Assembly (NCBI GenBank): GCA_013349585.1
Contig: DUZG01000001.1
Coordinates: 67,499 to 106,654 of the forward strand
Reading direction: 5' to 3'
Origin: Nitrospinota bacterium
Lineage (GTDB): Bacteria; Nitrospinota; Nitrospinia; Nitrospinales; VA-1
Length of the DNA stretch: 39,156 nucleotides
This document shows, one piece after another, positions 30,951-39,156 of the stretch; the stretch's first letter is position 1; each line of letters begins with the position of its first letter. The notes under the pieces are model-generated. The model saw only the letters and a list, made by a program, of their open reading frames with translations. It did no database searches and was not told the DNA's origin. The position numbers and the translations under genes are program-made.

Positions 30951-31574
30951 GCTTGCTTGTACTTCTAGTTCGGGGTGGATGGCTTCTTTTAGGAATGTTT
31001 CGATGTATTGCAATGTTCCTGTGGTCGAGCTTGGGCAGCTGCCGCAGGCACCTTGATAATGAATTTTGATTTGTTTGCCCTCGATAGCGAGGATGTTGAT
31101 GCCGCCGCCGTCGTTTGCAAGTGCGGGTCGGATGGCAACGTCTAGCAGAGCATTGACCACTTCGGTCTGACGGGCACCGTCGTAATTGAAAAAATCTTCT
31201 TTTTTGAATTCTTCAAGAATCGGGTGGACGTTTGCTGCGTGTTCGGCTTCGTCTCCCTTTTCATAGAAGGATAAAAGTTCTTCGAGGGTGTGCCCGGTTT
31301 TTTCCATCAGGGTATGCCAGCCTACTGTGTTGGCTTTGGTGATGGTGACAAAATTTTCTTTCAAGTAGACGCTTTGGATTCCAAAAATATCGAAAAGGGC
31401 TTTTGCTAGAACGTCTTCCCCTACATCTTCTGGGGAGTCGAATGTTTTGGTGCCGTCTCCCATAACTTTTCCGTTCAGCATAAATTGAAATGCATCGGGA
31501 TTAGGTGTGGGTTGCACGCGAACTATTTTATAAGTTCCTGCTTCTTTGGGATCGGATGTTTTTTGTTCAGTCAT
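30948..31574 (-). CDS. Nfu-type Fe-S cluster scaffold/carrier protein
   Basis: This 208-residue protein has both parts of the Nfu family. The N-terminal Nfu domain starts with VQPTPNPDAFQFMLNG (20-35) and includes LFDIFGIQSVYLKENFVTIT. The C-terminal NifU-like domain, about 135-205, has LANDGGGINILAI and the cluster-binding CGSC (Cys177 and Cys180) in GACGSCPSSTTG. Two such proteins bridge one [4Fe-4S] cluster and deliver it to target enzymes. It follows the dUTPase gene by 68 bases on the minus strand, so the two may form an operon. Its stop codon lies in the palindromic repeat, so its C-terminus may have been changed by insertion. Confidence 0.93.
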   Translation of the reverse strand: MTEQKTSDPKEAGTYKIVRVQPTPNPDAFQFMLNGKVMGDGTKTFDSPEDVGEDVLAKALFDIFGIQSVYLKENFVTITKANTVGWHTLMEKTGHTLEELLSFYEKGDEAEHAANVHPILEEFKKEDFFNYDGARQTEVVNALLDVAIRPALANDGGGINILAIEGKQIKIHYQGACGSCPSSTTGTLQYIETFLKEAIHPELEVQAS

Positions 31575-31642
31575 TGAGAAACCAAAATTATTTTTACCTA
31601 AGGAGTTTATTATAAACGATTTTCAGGGGCTGGGGAATTTCT

Positions 31643-32062
31643 TTATTTTCCTGTTGAGCCAAACCCTGCATCTTTACGGGCTGTTTCATTTAGCTGATCT
31701 GCGGAGAGAAATTCGACTCGTTTGACTTTCTGGATCAAAATTTGGGCAATGCGATCCCCCGGTTCGACTTGGAACTCGGTATCGGAATGGTTAAAGAGAA
31801 GGATTTTAACTTCACCGCGATAATGGGAGTCGATGACCCCGGCTCCACAATCTATGCCCTTTTTAACGGCGAGTCCACTTCGCGGCCATATCAGCCCCAC
31901 ACACCCTTCGGGGATTTCCAGCCGAACTCCTGTTGATACAAGAGCTCTTTCCCTTGGAGGAATAGCAATTTTTTCGGATGCGGTTATATCTGCACCAGCA
32001 TCACCTGCATGCGCGTATTGAGGAATAGATTCGCCGGAAACTCGGCAGGAAAGAGAGGACAT
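31643..32062 (-). CDS. dut: dUTP diphosphatase
   Basis: This 139-residue protein is a trimeric dUTPase that turns dUTP into dUMP and pyrophosphate. All five motifs are visible: AGDAGADITA (19-28), WPRSGLAVKKG (59-69), GVIDSHYRGEVKILL with the catalytic Asp78 (75-89), PGDRIAQILI (101-110) and the C-terminal RKDAGFGSTG (129-138) that closes over the site. Its length is normal. A TATAAT box is seen upstream on the minus strand at 32098-32093, but no good -35 goes with it. It probably heads a two-gene unit with the Nfu gene. Confidence 0.96.
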   Translation of the reverse strand: MSSLSCRVSGESIPQYAHAGDAGADITASEKIAIPPRERALVSTGVRLEIPEGCVGLIWPRSGLAVKKGIDCGAGVIDSHYRGEVKILLFNHSDTEFQVEPGDRIAQILIQKVKRVEFLSADQLNETARKDAGFGSTGK

Positions 32063-32110
32063 GCTAGTTACCTGTAAAAAGTTATTTTGAGGATTATATC
32101 AGAGTGACTA

Positions 32111-32157
32111 AAAAAGAAAACCGGGAAAGAGGGTTAAACGCCCCTTCATTTCCCGGT
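32111..32157 (-). terminator. Terminator on the minus strand after the small orphan gene
   Basis: ACCGGGAAA (32120-32128) pairs with TTTCCCGGT (32149-32157). Read on the minus strand the stem is followed by TTTTCTTTTTT (complement of 32109-32119). It lies about 45 bases past the stop of the small reading frame at 32203, which supports that frame being transcribed. Confidence 0.75.
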
Positions 32158-32202
32158 AATTTAAAATACTATTTTTAAACCGTCCTTGATATAGGAGAAG
32201 AG

Positions 32203-32454
32203 CTAAGCTGCGACACCGGTAAAGACGGGGCGCTTCCTTTTAAAGAAAGGAGGCGGGCTACTATTTTTCCGAGATATACCCGGGGTAAAAAAGGGACTCC
32301 ACTTGACGCCAATTGGATAGATATCATCTGCCGAGATAAAACGCAGAGTTCGGCTGGCGCTCAAAACGTTTGGGGGTTTGGGAAGGGATTTGAGAGTGCT
32401 ATACATCCCACTGGTTGCTGTAAACAGTATAAATTTGGGATGTATCTCATACAT
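32203..32454 (-). CDS. Small orphan protein of unknown function
   Basis: I do not recognise this frame. From the ATG at 32454, with AGAGGA ten bases before it, it codes for 83 residues; an in-frame TTG at 32514 with GGAAGG upstream is another choice. The protein is basic and rich in Ser, Pro and Phe (SSPPPFFKRKRP near the end), with no signal peptide. A good minus-strand terminator follows. A competing open frame exists on the plus strand over the same bases, but it has no start codon. It may be a real small gene or a remnant. Confidence 0.42.
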   Translation of the reverse strand: MYEIHPKFILFTATSGMYSTLKSLPKPPNVLSASRTLRFISADDIYPIGVKWSPFFTPGISRKNSSPPPFFKRKRPVFTGVAA

Positions 32455-32812
32455 TACAATGGAATCCTCTTTTCTAGTAACCCGCCGCTGGAAGATCTTT
32501 GGCTTTTTTTTCAATTTCTTTAGCCTTCCAAAAAACGATACTCTAAATGGGGCTATTTTACAGCTCCCAAGTAAATCTTTATTTGCTTTATGTTGTATGC
32601 TTTGAAAAAAATAACACTACATATAGTATCTGTCAAGCGGTTATTTGAATAAAATTGCCAAAAAATGAGATAACCCTTATTATACAATGATTTATTGGAT
32701 TAAAAAAATATGTTCTATTCTAATCATGCAATATGAAGTATGTTCGAAATTTGAATATGACAATATGTGGGGGTGTCGTGCTAAAACGGGGTGGGGATGA
32801 TCCGAATGCTTT
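32455..32812. other. AT-rich gene-free gap
   Basis: This stretch contains no frame with family signal, no strong hairpin and no clear promoter. The sequence is AT-rich (for example around 32600-32720). It separates the orphan gene from the 3' end of the Gld-like operon, for which no terminator was recognised. Confidence 0.55.
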
Positions 32813-34558
32813 TTACTGCAATTTAAGCGTGTCCAACTCCCGTGGAAGGGAGTCCAGATACTTCTTTTTGATCTGAAAGTAGCCATTTTTACCCTCAATC
32901 TGGGCGTAGTATTGTTGGCTATTTGTGTCCAGATTGCCTACCTGTAGTTCTGCAAACTTGTACGATTTGGATTTCCAGAGGCTGACTTTATAGGAAGGAG
33001 GAACTAGCCCGGCGAGCTTGGGTGCTTTACCCGTTTCAATAAATGATTCGAATTCCATTCCGATCATAGCCCAAAGCAGATCGTTCCCGAGAAACTCTTT
33101 GATCTCTATTTTTTCTGGTTTGAGTAAGCTCCAGGTGGAACCAGATTTGTGCATTTCGAAAAGGGTCTGTTGCGTTTCTATAACAATTTTATTTATATCT
33201 TCGGCTTCAAATTTAAAAAGTTTTTTATTGCGTAATTCATGGAAGCTGCGAAATATTTTTTTCGTTGTTTCTTTAGAAACCGAAAACACAGCGGACTCGC
33301 CTGTTCGTTTTGCGAAGACCTGATCTCCATTGAGATTGGTATTGCCAAACTGAAGGTCTATAGTTTTTCCATCCCCCGTTCTTAATGAGAAAGATCGTTT
33401 AGGTTTGTCGAGTCCAAACGCCTCTGTGGCATCGGTGGATAGCTTGATAAACTCAGTGAGCTTTGCTTCCTTCAAGTCGAACAATAGACTCCTTATTGTA
33501 GCCATGTCGGCAGGGGTTTCTTTGGGACTTTTTATAACCCAGTTATCTTTTTCAAGCCGTATCGCCTGAATGGTTTCTTTTTTAGATTGTATGTTTATTA
33601 CGATTACATCTTTTTCTTCAAACTCGATCAAATTTTTTAAAAGAAAGTCGACGTTTCTTTTTTCAAGCGTGTTATGAAATTTAGCATCGACTCGAAAAAT
33701 TCCAGGTGCATCTCCCTTTTTTGCATAGATGCCATTTTCTGTGACGCCGAAATCAATGGAGTAACTTTTCTTGTTCTCGTCTTCAAGGGTAAGGGTTGTA
33801 GTGGGTTTTTTCAGTCCGAAGGGTTCCAGTGAAACGGATTTTTCATTAACAAACTCTTTTACCCGTAAAAACTGAATCGCTTGAAGTAAAGCCAATACGG
33901 CATCCTTATCTGCCTTGGCCCGCACCTCCCCGGAGACTTTCCATTCTTCTTTTTCGCGAATCAAATCTAGTGGATGCTCATTTCTTTTAATCTGAATTTT
34001 GGTGATGGAACCGGAACTGAAATTGAAGATTGTTTTATCCCGGAATTGGTAGACCGATTTGTCAAAAGTTGTTTTTGAGGTTGCGGCAAGAAGTACGGCC
34101 GAGTCGCTTTTCAGCTTGAGGTATATATTTTCTCCAATCGGGCTGTCATCGCCAAGCAGTAAGGTATCTTCTCCACCGTCTTTAAATTTAATATGAATCT
34201 TAAAGGCGGGGGCGTCGAGACCGTAATGTGAAAGATTATTTGGATTGCTCTCAACAACCCGCGACTTTTCCAATGCTTCAATCGCTGACAGAAAAGATTC
34301 TGCTTCAGGGTTATCTCCAGCAACTTTAAAAGGCTGGGATAGGTTCCATATGTTATTAGTATTTTGTTGGAGCGTGATGGTCTGATTTTTTTTGATTAAA
34401 GAAAATTCGCTGACATTTGCTATTTTCAGGGGTAGGACTTTACCGGTAATTTCTTTTTCTTGTGTTTTCTTTTTTTCAGCAGGCAGGTCGATGAAGAAAT
34501 AATAAATTCCGAGACTGATGAAAGCGGCCATCATCGCGGCCGTTCCTTTAAACTTCAT
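32813..34558 (-). CDS. DUF4340 protein, last gene of the Gld-like ABC operon
   Basis: This protein of about 581 residues starts MKFKGTAAMMAAFISLGIYY, an N-terminal signal anchor. It continues as an extracytoplasmic protein of repeated DUF4340 units, with the pattern L-x-x-Y-G-L-D-x-P (NLSHYGLDAPAFKIHI, SLEPFGLKKPTTTLTL, ATEAFGLDKPKRSFSL) and beta-rich stretches such as DTLLLGDDSPIG and LQFGNTNLNGDQVFAKR. DUF4340 proteins commonly follow GldG-like genes. The ATG at 34558 overlaps the TGA of the upstream gene as ATGA, which suggests coupled translation. The frame is open a further 57 codons upstream, but that part overlaps the neighbour and has no ribosome site. Confidence 0.9.
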   Translation of the reverse strand: MKFKGTAAMMAAFISLGIYYFFIDLPAEKKKTQEKEITGKVLPLKIANVSEFSLIKKNQTITLQQNTNNIWNLSQPFKVAGDNPEAESFLSAIEALEKSRVVESNPNNLSHYGLDAPAFKIHIKFKDGGEDTLLLGDDSPIGENIYLKLKSDSAVLLAATSKTTFDKSVYQFRDKTIFNFSSGSITKIQIKRNEHPLDLIREKEEWKVSGEVRAKADKDAVLALLQAIQFLRVKEFVNEKSVSLEPFGLKKPTTTLTLEDENKKSYSIDFGVTENGIYAKKGDAPGIFRVDAKFHNTLEKRNVDFLLKNLIEFEEKDVIVINIQSKKETIQAIRLEKDNWVIKSPKETPADMATIRSLLFDLKEAKLTEFIKLSTDATEAFGLDKPKRSFSLRTGDGKTIDLQFGNTNLNGDQVFAKRTGESAVFSVSKETTKKIFRSFHELRNKKLFKFEAEDINKIVIETQQTLFEMHKSGSTWSLLKPEKIEIKEFLGNDLLWAMIGMEFESFIETGKAPKLAGLVPPSYKVSLWKSKSYKFAELQVGNLDTNSQQYYAQIEGKNGYFQIKKKYLDSLPRELDTLKLQ

Positions 34559-36111
34559 AAGCCCCGTCGCTTCCACCAGACGCGGATACCGGCTCCGGCA
34601 ATCAGTCCAGGAAATACTAGGAGACCCAAAATAAATATAGCAGTACCCCATGCCCGGGTTATATGAACAGGGGTATTTTTTCTCTCTTTTGGGCGAATTG
34701 AAATCAGGTTCTCTTCTTCCGCCAGCCAAGAAACCGTATTGAGAAAAAAGTCGCCATTGCCGGAAAAGTTACTGTAACGATTGTTAGAGAAATCGGAATC
34801 GCCAATTACGATCAGCGTAGCTTTCGGTTTCGGTTCGTCATGTTCATGAGGTTCTCCATTTTCGCTGTGAGGTTTTTCTAATCCGAGGAGTTTCGTTGCA
34901 ACTACTGCAACGGAGACAGGACCCTTTATGTCGGACCCCGCATCAAATTTTACAGTGCCCGATTCAAAGTCCGATTCGCCCCAACTATTTTCGCTGGTCT
35001 TTAGTAATTCTACTGTTTCAACTTTAGCTCCTGGGATGCCACGAACAGATTGGATAATCGGGAAAATAGTTGCGAGAACAAATTCGCTTGTAATATCGTG
35101 AACGGTGTATTGGTTGACGACAGGGGCCGCAAAATCGCCACCAAATAATTTGGACATGGGGTCGATAACGATGTCACCGCCGAGAATTACACCCCATTTT
35201 TTTAAGAACGACTCCATACCAAATTTTGATTTCGGGTCGACGAGCATCATAACCGCTCCGCCTTTATCAAGATAAGACTGGATGGAGTTTTGTTCTTCTG
35301 CTTGAATCGGTTTTTTAGGTCCGGCCACCACCAGTACAGACGCATCTTCTGGCACTTCTCCGGTTTTAAGGAGTAGTAAGGGTTTCACTATGAAGCCGTC
35401 TTGTTCAAGATTTATTTTGGCGGTTTGATAACCTTCATTTTCCAGGCTGTTGATTTGGTTCTCGCCGTGACCTTCAAGGAAATAGATTATTTTTTGCTCA
35501 TCGCGAGTGACTTTTAAAAGAGCGTTGGTCAGGTTTTCTTCGTTGGGATTTTGAATTTTAGTTTCTTTGGTGCCGCTTTCCAATACGATGGTGCCATATG
35601 TGGTCACTCCATATTGTTTGGTGACTGCGGGATTTTTGTCGGGATCAATATAAGCGATTTCAATTTTATCGGTTTCTTCAAGATATCCGGCAATCAGATT
35701 GGTGAACGCAATTTTTTCTGCTGTTTCGAGTTGAAAAAAAGCGGTTAATTTAACTTCGCGTGGAAGATCGGCTACAAACTTTATAGTCTGAGGCGCAAGG
35801 GTAAACAAGTTTCCTTGGGTTAAGTCGAACCGTTGCTTGTGGCGATGGATAAGAAGGTTAGCGAATATAAGGATACCAAGAAATACGGATGTCAGGATGA
35901 TGGCATTGGTGCCATGAAGGGCCGACCGCGAAGAAAAGAATTTCTTTAGAGCCGATCCTTCCGAAACCAGAAAAAATATTCCATTGGAAAGGGAAACGGC
36001 AGTTAATGACAGGACCACTTCTTTAAGGTCTGGAAGCACAATATAAAAAAACAATGCCGTAAACCCCAAAAATAGAGACAGCCAACCCGCTATCGGTATA
36101 AACTTTTTCAT
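34555..36111 (-). CDS. GldG-like ABC transporter auxiliary protein
   Basis: This protein of about 518 residues resembles GldG-type (ABC_transp_aux) proteins. Two or three transmembrane helices near the N-terminus (FIPIAGWLSLFLGFTALFFY, IILTSVFLGILIFANLLI) come before a long outside domain with RFDLTQGNLFTLAPQT, the typical entry sequence. Further signs are YIDPDKNPAVTKQYGV, IIYFLEGHGE and YLDKGGAVMMLVDP. One more helix ends the protein (TAIFILGLLVFPGLIAGAGI). ATG 36111 is chosen since GGAG lies eight bases before it; the frame is open to 36165. It starts four bases after the permease stop. A linker with HSENGEPHEHDEPKPK is rich in His and may bind metal. Confidence 0.9.
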   Translation of the reverse strand: MKKFIPIAGWLSLFLGFTALFFYIVLPDLKEVVLSLTAVSLSNGIFFLVSEGSALKKFFSSRSALHGTNAIILTSVFLGILIFANLLIHRHKQRFDLTQGNLFTLAPQTIKFVADLPREVKLTAFFQLETAEKIAFTNLIAGYLEETDKIEIAYIDPDKNPAVTKQYGVTTYGTIVLESGTKETKIQNPNEENLTNALLKVTRDEQKIIYFLEGHGENQINSLENEGYQTAKINLEQDGFIVKPLLLLKTGEVPEDASVLVVAGPKKPIQAEEQNSIQSYLDKGGAVMMLVDPKSKFGMESFLKKWGVILGGDIVIDPMSKLFGGDFAAPVVNQYTVHDITSEFVLATIFPIIQSVRGIPGAKVETVELLKTSENSWGESDFESGTVKFDAGSDIKGPVSVAVVATKLLGLEKPHSENGEPHEHDEPKPKATLIVIGDSDFSNNRYSNFSGNGDFFLNTVSWLAEEENLISIRPKERKNTPVHITRAWGTAIFILGLLVFPGLIAGAGIRVWWKRRGL

Positions 36112-36115
36112 AAAA

Positions 36116-36883
36116 TTATCTCCAGCGATTCGAGTCCAGAGCGCGATGGCAAAGGAAAAGTCCAAAAATAATAAAGGACAGGTAATAAGTGATATCGCTG
36201 GTTTCTATTATGCCTTTTAAAAACCGATCCAAATGTTCAATGATGGAAAGGTATTGGAGCACTTGTCCGGTTGCGGAATCAGCCGTCTGGGCTCCCCATC
36301 CGATGACCCACATGAAAAGAGAAAAGCCGAATGTGATTACCGCAGCAACGATTTGATTTTCAGTCAATGAAGATGCAAAAATACCCACCGACACATAACA
36401 TCCCGCCATGAGTAGTATGCCCAGATAACCGGTCAGCACGGGGCCAATATCGGGTTCGCTAATGAAGAACAAAAATCCGATAGAGTAACTGGACAAGAGA
36501 ACCATCAATGTCACCACTATCATGCAGGCAAGAAATTTTCCAAAAACGATTTCTTTTAAGTGTACGGGTGAGGAAAGTAGCAAACGAAAGGTTTTTGATT
36601 TTTTTTCTTCGGCAAAACTGCGCATGGTGATGATGGGGATTATTAACAGTAAAATCACCGCCATATTTTGAAAGCTCGGTTCAATGACCATTTCATTTAT
36701 ATTCAGGCCCATACCCATTTGCTGAAATTGCCCCGACTGCATACTCTGCATGCTGAAAAAATTGAGTATATTGATGAAAATAAAACTGTAGAGAATTAAA
36801 AAAACGGTGGTGACCACATAGAAAATGGGTGAGTTGAAAAATGAACCCAGGTCTCTTTTAGCTACGATCCAGCTATTCTTCAT
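36116..36883 (-). CDS. ABC-2-type permease (GldF-like)
   Basis: This 255-residue protein has six predicted membrane helices, for example FYVVTTVFLILYSFIFINIL and FLACMIVVTLMVLLSSYSIG, in the layout of ABC-2 permeases. The cytoplasmic loop carries MRSFAEEKKSKTFRLLLSSP, the coupling-helix region typical of the family. It is the membrane partner of the ATPase upstream; its ATG overlaps that gene's stop as ATGA. In gliding Bacteroidetes GldA/F/G form one transporter, but related three-gene sets occur in many phyla without gliding. The substrate is unknown. Confidence 0.92.
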   Translation of the reverse strand: MKNSWIVAKRDLGSFFNSPIFYVVTTVFLILYSFIFINILNFFSMQSMQSGQFQQMGMGLNINEMVIEPSFQNMAVILLLIIPIITMRSFAEEKKSKTFRLLLSSPVHLKEIVFGKFLACMIVVTLMVLLSSYSIGFLFFISEPDIGPVLTGYLGILLMAGCYVSVGIFASSLTENQIVAAVITFGFSLFMWVIGWGAQTADSATGQVLQYLSIIEHLDRFLKGIIETSDITYYLSFIIFGLFLCHRALDSNRWR

Positions 36884-37815
36884 GCGGCGGGTTCCTTTTC
36901 TTCAAGAGTGAGCTTGAGGAATATGTCTTCGAGTGTCATGGAGACGGGTTTGAGCTCAATAATGCCCCAGTGGTTTTCAAGAGCCAGTTTTGCAATATCG
37001 TCTTGAAGGTTTGACCGTAACGCACATTCAATAAAGAATTGATCTTCTTCTTCGGATGAAACGGAAAGAACCTGATCCAGGTTGTTTAGTTTTTCAATGA
37101 TAGTGTCATCAGAATTTCTCACGGTTAAGGAGATGCGGTCGCTTTTCCTTAAAGAAGCCGTCAATCCTCCCAGAGAATCCACTGCCGCAATTTCACCTTC
37201 ATTTATAATTATCACGCGTTTGCAAATCTGAGTGATTTCGGGGAGGATATGCGAGCTAAGAATGATGGTGTGTTCTGCCGCAAGTTCCTGAATCAATTTC
37301 CGAATTTCAATAATCTGGATGGGATCTAACCCGATGGTGGGTTCGTCAAGAATAAGTATTTCCGGATCGTGAACCATGGCCTGTGCCAGGCCAACCCTTT
37401 GCTGATAACCTTTCGAAAGCCGCCCAATGATGCGATGACCTACATCTTTGAGCGAACATTTATCAAGAACTCTTTCAACTGACGCAGGAATTCTTTTAGC
37501 GGCAACGCCACGAATACCGGCGGCAAAATCTAAATATTTGGCAACGGTCATATCTGGGTAAAGAGGGGGTGTTTCCGGGAGGTATCCAATAATTTTTCTT
37601 ATTTCAAGAGACTGTTCAAAAGTGTCGAATCCATTTATTTTGACAGTGCCACTTGAAGCCGGAAGAATACAGGAAATAATATTCATGGTTGTGCTTTTGC
37701 CAGCACCATTGGGTCCAAGAAAACCGACCACTTCACCTTTTTCAATTTGAAATGAGAGGTTGTTTATGGCGCGCCGGGAACCGTAGTACCGGGTCAGGTT
37801 TTCAACCTCAATCAT
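36880..37815 (-). CDS. ABC transporter ATPase (GldA-like)
   Basis: This 311-residue ATPase drives the permease encoded next. Walker A is GPNGAGKST (34-42), the signature is LSKGYQQRVG (133-142) and Walker B is ILILDEPTIGLDP (153-165). The H-loop is IILSSHILPE. A C-terminal domain after about 215 is typical of ABC-2 type ATPases. The start MIEVENLTRYYG at 37815 is preferred over the longer open frame from 37833. It is the first gene of a four-gene unit (ATPase, permease, GldG-like, DUF4340) with almost no spacing. The promoter could not be identified in the AT-rich spacer 37816-38059, which holds no gene. Confidence 0.94.
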   Translation of the reverse strand: MIEVENLTRYYGSRRAINNLSFQIEKGEVVGFLGPNGAGKSTTMNIISCILPASSGTVKINGFDTFEQSLEIRKIIGYLPETPPLYPDMTVAKYLDFAAGIRGVAAKRIPASVERVLDKCSLKDVGHRIIGRLSKGYQQRVGLAQAMVHDPEILILDEPTIGLDPIQIIEIRKLIQELAAEHTIILSSHILPEITQICKRVIIINEGEIAAVDSLGGLTASLRKSDRISLTVRNSDDTIIEKLNNLDQVLSVSSEEEDQFFIECALRSNLQDDIAKLALENHWGIIELKPVSMTLEDIFLKLTLEEKEPAA

Positions 37816-38059
37816 TCTGAAACTCCATAACAACTCTTGGGCATCGAGGAAATTTTTCTTTTATTTTTTTGGTAGATAGAGCAAATATGGAAAGGCAATA
37901 ACAATAAATTAAAAATTAGCACAGTGGACTTATAATTTCCAATTAAAAAATTTTAACAAAGCTAGGCATTGGGCATATGCCTACTATTTTATAGTGAAAA
38001 ACTTGATGGTATTTGTTTGCAATATCGGAACCGACATTATTGGCTACGGCGATTCGTTG

Positions 38060-38610
38060 CTATACGTTGAACATTCCCAGAATCCAAATGGCATAGAACA
38101 GAAGAAATGCTGTGGAATAAATGATGGCTAGTCTGGGTTTTAAGCCTGCTGTTAGGGTAATAGCTTTAATTAGAAATAGAGTGGCGCAAGTTATCCAGCC
38201 GAAGAACCCGATCTCAGTTAGTATGGAGCCGAAGGTTGAGGGAGGTCTGTCAGCTTGCAAATTCTTGAGGAATCTGTTTTTCCGGCTTCCAAAAGAAAGA
38301 GGAGTTTTATTTATTAGGTCTGGCTTGCTGGCCATCCAATGAGCAATTTTCTCGTTGCAAAGGTTTATCCACTTTCCTCCAGGAGTAAAAAGGCTGCGGG
38401 TGGAATAAAATGCTCCTCGAATAAGGCTAATGCGCCAGAGTTTCTCAGCTGCAAGGGCAGGGGTTGACGATCCTGGGAGATGCCTGAATGGCACGTTCGT
38501 AATGAGTTGCTGCCTCGGTGTAATTGTTTTTGCTGAATAATTCTTCAGCGATGGAGAACTCTTCCTTTCCATGGAGATTAATTTTCTGGATCGTTAGAAG
38601 TGTTTAAAGC
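38060..38610 (-). pseudogene. Frameshifted TPR/membrane protein gene
   Basis: Near 38610-38500 one minus-strand frame reads IQKINLHGKEEFSIAEELFS, then KNNYTEAATHYERAIQAS, a TPR helix pair, and stops. In another frame the rest follows as EKLWRISLIRG, AFYSTRSLFTPGGKWINLCN and KIAHWMASKP. It ends with two membrane helices (ILTEIGFFGWITCATLFLIK, LAIIYSTAFLLFYAIWILGM). The parts fit a TPR-start/membrane-end protein type. The junction lacks the part normally between them, so a frameshift and a small deletion are likely. The last 150 residues form an open frame on their own but would lack the TPR part. The role is unknown. Confidence 0.66.
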
Positions 38611-38644
38611 ACAAGCCCTGCGAGAATATTTAAGATATTTGTTT

Positions 38645-39156
38645 TCATTTTATTCTCAGGCGTTTGCCTTTTTGTTGCGCCGATTTATATATAGTGTAAA
38701 TAGTTTCCAAAGTTTTCAGAGCATCTTCGCCTGTCGAATTACCGGGCTTGCGGATGCTTTTTATCATTTCCTTGGCACCGCCTATAAAAGGCGTCTCATA
38801 GTGCTTGGGTTCGGGGAAAGGTATTTTCTCTAGTTCTTGAAACCCTTTAAAGCGTTTGCTTTTTTGTGTCACATAAAGTTCTCTTCCTGCATTTCCGATT
38901 AGCAGACGGCCTTCTGATCCTTGGATGTCTAATTCAAAATTAAAATATTTACGAGCTCCCCCGCCTTCGATAAAACCTGTAGCGTTATTTTGAAACCCGA
39001 CCATAGCGCATGCGGTTTCCTCTATATACCGTTTTCCTTTGGGTCTTGTTTCGTATCCCGAAACCCAATTAATAGGGCCGCCAAAATATAAAAGAAGATC
39101 GATCAAATGTGTTCCGTCGTGAAATAAGGGACCTCCACCATATTGCGATACGGGTA
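38645..39156 (-). CDS. Gfo/Idh/MocA-family oxidoreductase, C-terminal part (runs off the window)
   Basis: The open frame continues past the right edge, so only the C-terminal 170 residues or so are seen. It carries the family pattern QYGGGPLFHDGTHLIDLLLY (the conserved His-containing catalytic segment), then VGFQNNATGFIEGG and FELDIQGSEGRLLIGN of the second domain. The C-terminus ALKTLETIYTIYKSAQQKGK is typical. Such enzymes oxidise or reduce sugars, sugar nucleotides or cyclitols with NAD(P). The N-terminal Rossmann part lies beyond the window. The ATG at 39106 is internal and not the start. Confidence 0.9.
   Translation of the reverse strand, partial: PVSQYGGGPLFHDGTHLIDLLLYFGGPINWVSGYETRPKGKRYIEETACAMVGFQNNATGFIEGGGARKYFNFELDIQGSEGRLLIGNAGRELYVTQKSKRFKGFQELEKIPFPEPKHYETPFIGGAKEMIKSIRKPGNSTGEDALKTLETIYTIYKSAQQKGKRLRIK

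Noticed and set aside
1-39156. tRNA, rRNA or CRISPR features
   Set aside because: I saw no T-loop-like GGTTCGA-type clover leaf, no rRNA sequence and no regular repeat-spacer arrays on either strand. A covariance-model scan would be more sensitive.

Overview
The window looks like chromosomal DNA of a Gram-negative, moderate-GC bacterium. Gene content suggests a Nitrospinota-like (Nitrospina-type, nitrite-oxidiser-related) lineage. The pointers are a secreted di-haem cytochrome c fused to an ethylbenzene-dehydrogenase-type haem domain (similar to candidate NxrC subunits), many NHL, TPR and DUF1566 (Lcl C-terminal-like) proteins, and frequent GTG/TTG starts behind good ribosome binding sites. 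This assignment is inference; there is no rRNA or other marker gene in the window.

Layout. (1) 1-7.3 kb, plus strand: a small cytochrome c with its own promoter and terminator; decayed phosphonate-type ABC transporter genes (phnD/phnC remnants fused by deletion); a small SxtJ-like membrane protein; a broken STAS gene; a secreted unknown; the di-haem/EB_dh fusion; and a very acidic six-bladed NHL propeller protein closed by a strong terminator. (2) 7.3-11.9 kb, minus strand: a TPR protein and a MidA/NDUFAF7-type methyltransferase in one operon, and a B12-binding-type radical SAM protein flanked by an 18-bp direct repeat. (3) 12.1-22.9 kb, plus strand: the most unusual part. Eight genes carry nine DUF1566-like domains. 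They are interleaved with acidic coiled-coil, NHL, TPR, leucine-rich-repeat, monothiol glutaredoxin-like and SEC-C proteins and end in a parvulin. Only the first DUF1566 protein has a clear export signal. (4) 23-26.3 kb, minus strand: serA and serC with the wreck of a class V aminotransferase between them. (5) 26.6-30.2 kb: an acidic zinc-ribbon protein with a near-leaderless promoter, then TPR, dGTPase-like and LOG-family genes. (6) 30.2-32.5 kb: a transposase/methyltransferase junk junction, an Nfu-type Fe-S protein, dUTPase and a small orphan. (7) 32.8-37.8 kb, minus strand: a compact Gld-like ABC operon (ATPase, permease, GldG-like, DUF4340) with ATGA overlaps. (8) The right edge: a decayed TPR/membrane gene and a partial Gfo/Idh/MocA oxidoreductase.

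How parts fit together. serA and serC supply two of the three steps of serine synthesis. The Gld-like genes form one transporter unit. The DUF1566 array reads as one or two long transcription units, split by a strong terminator at 16.7 kb, that make a set of paralogous Trp-rich domains plus repeat-scaffold proteins. It is the best candidate here for an undescribed multi-protein system, but its function cannot be read from sequence. Several pseudogenes, dispersed palindromes and direct repeats mark ongoing gene loss around these modules.
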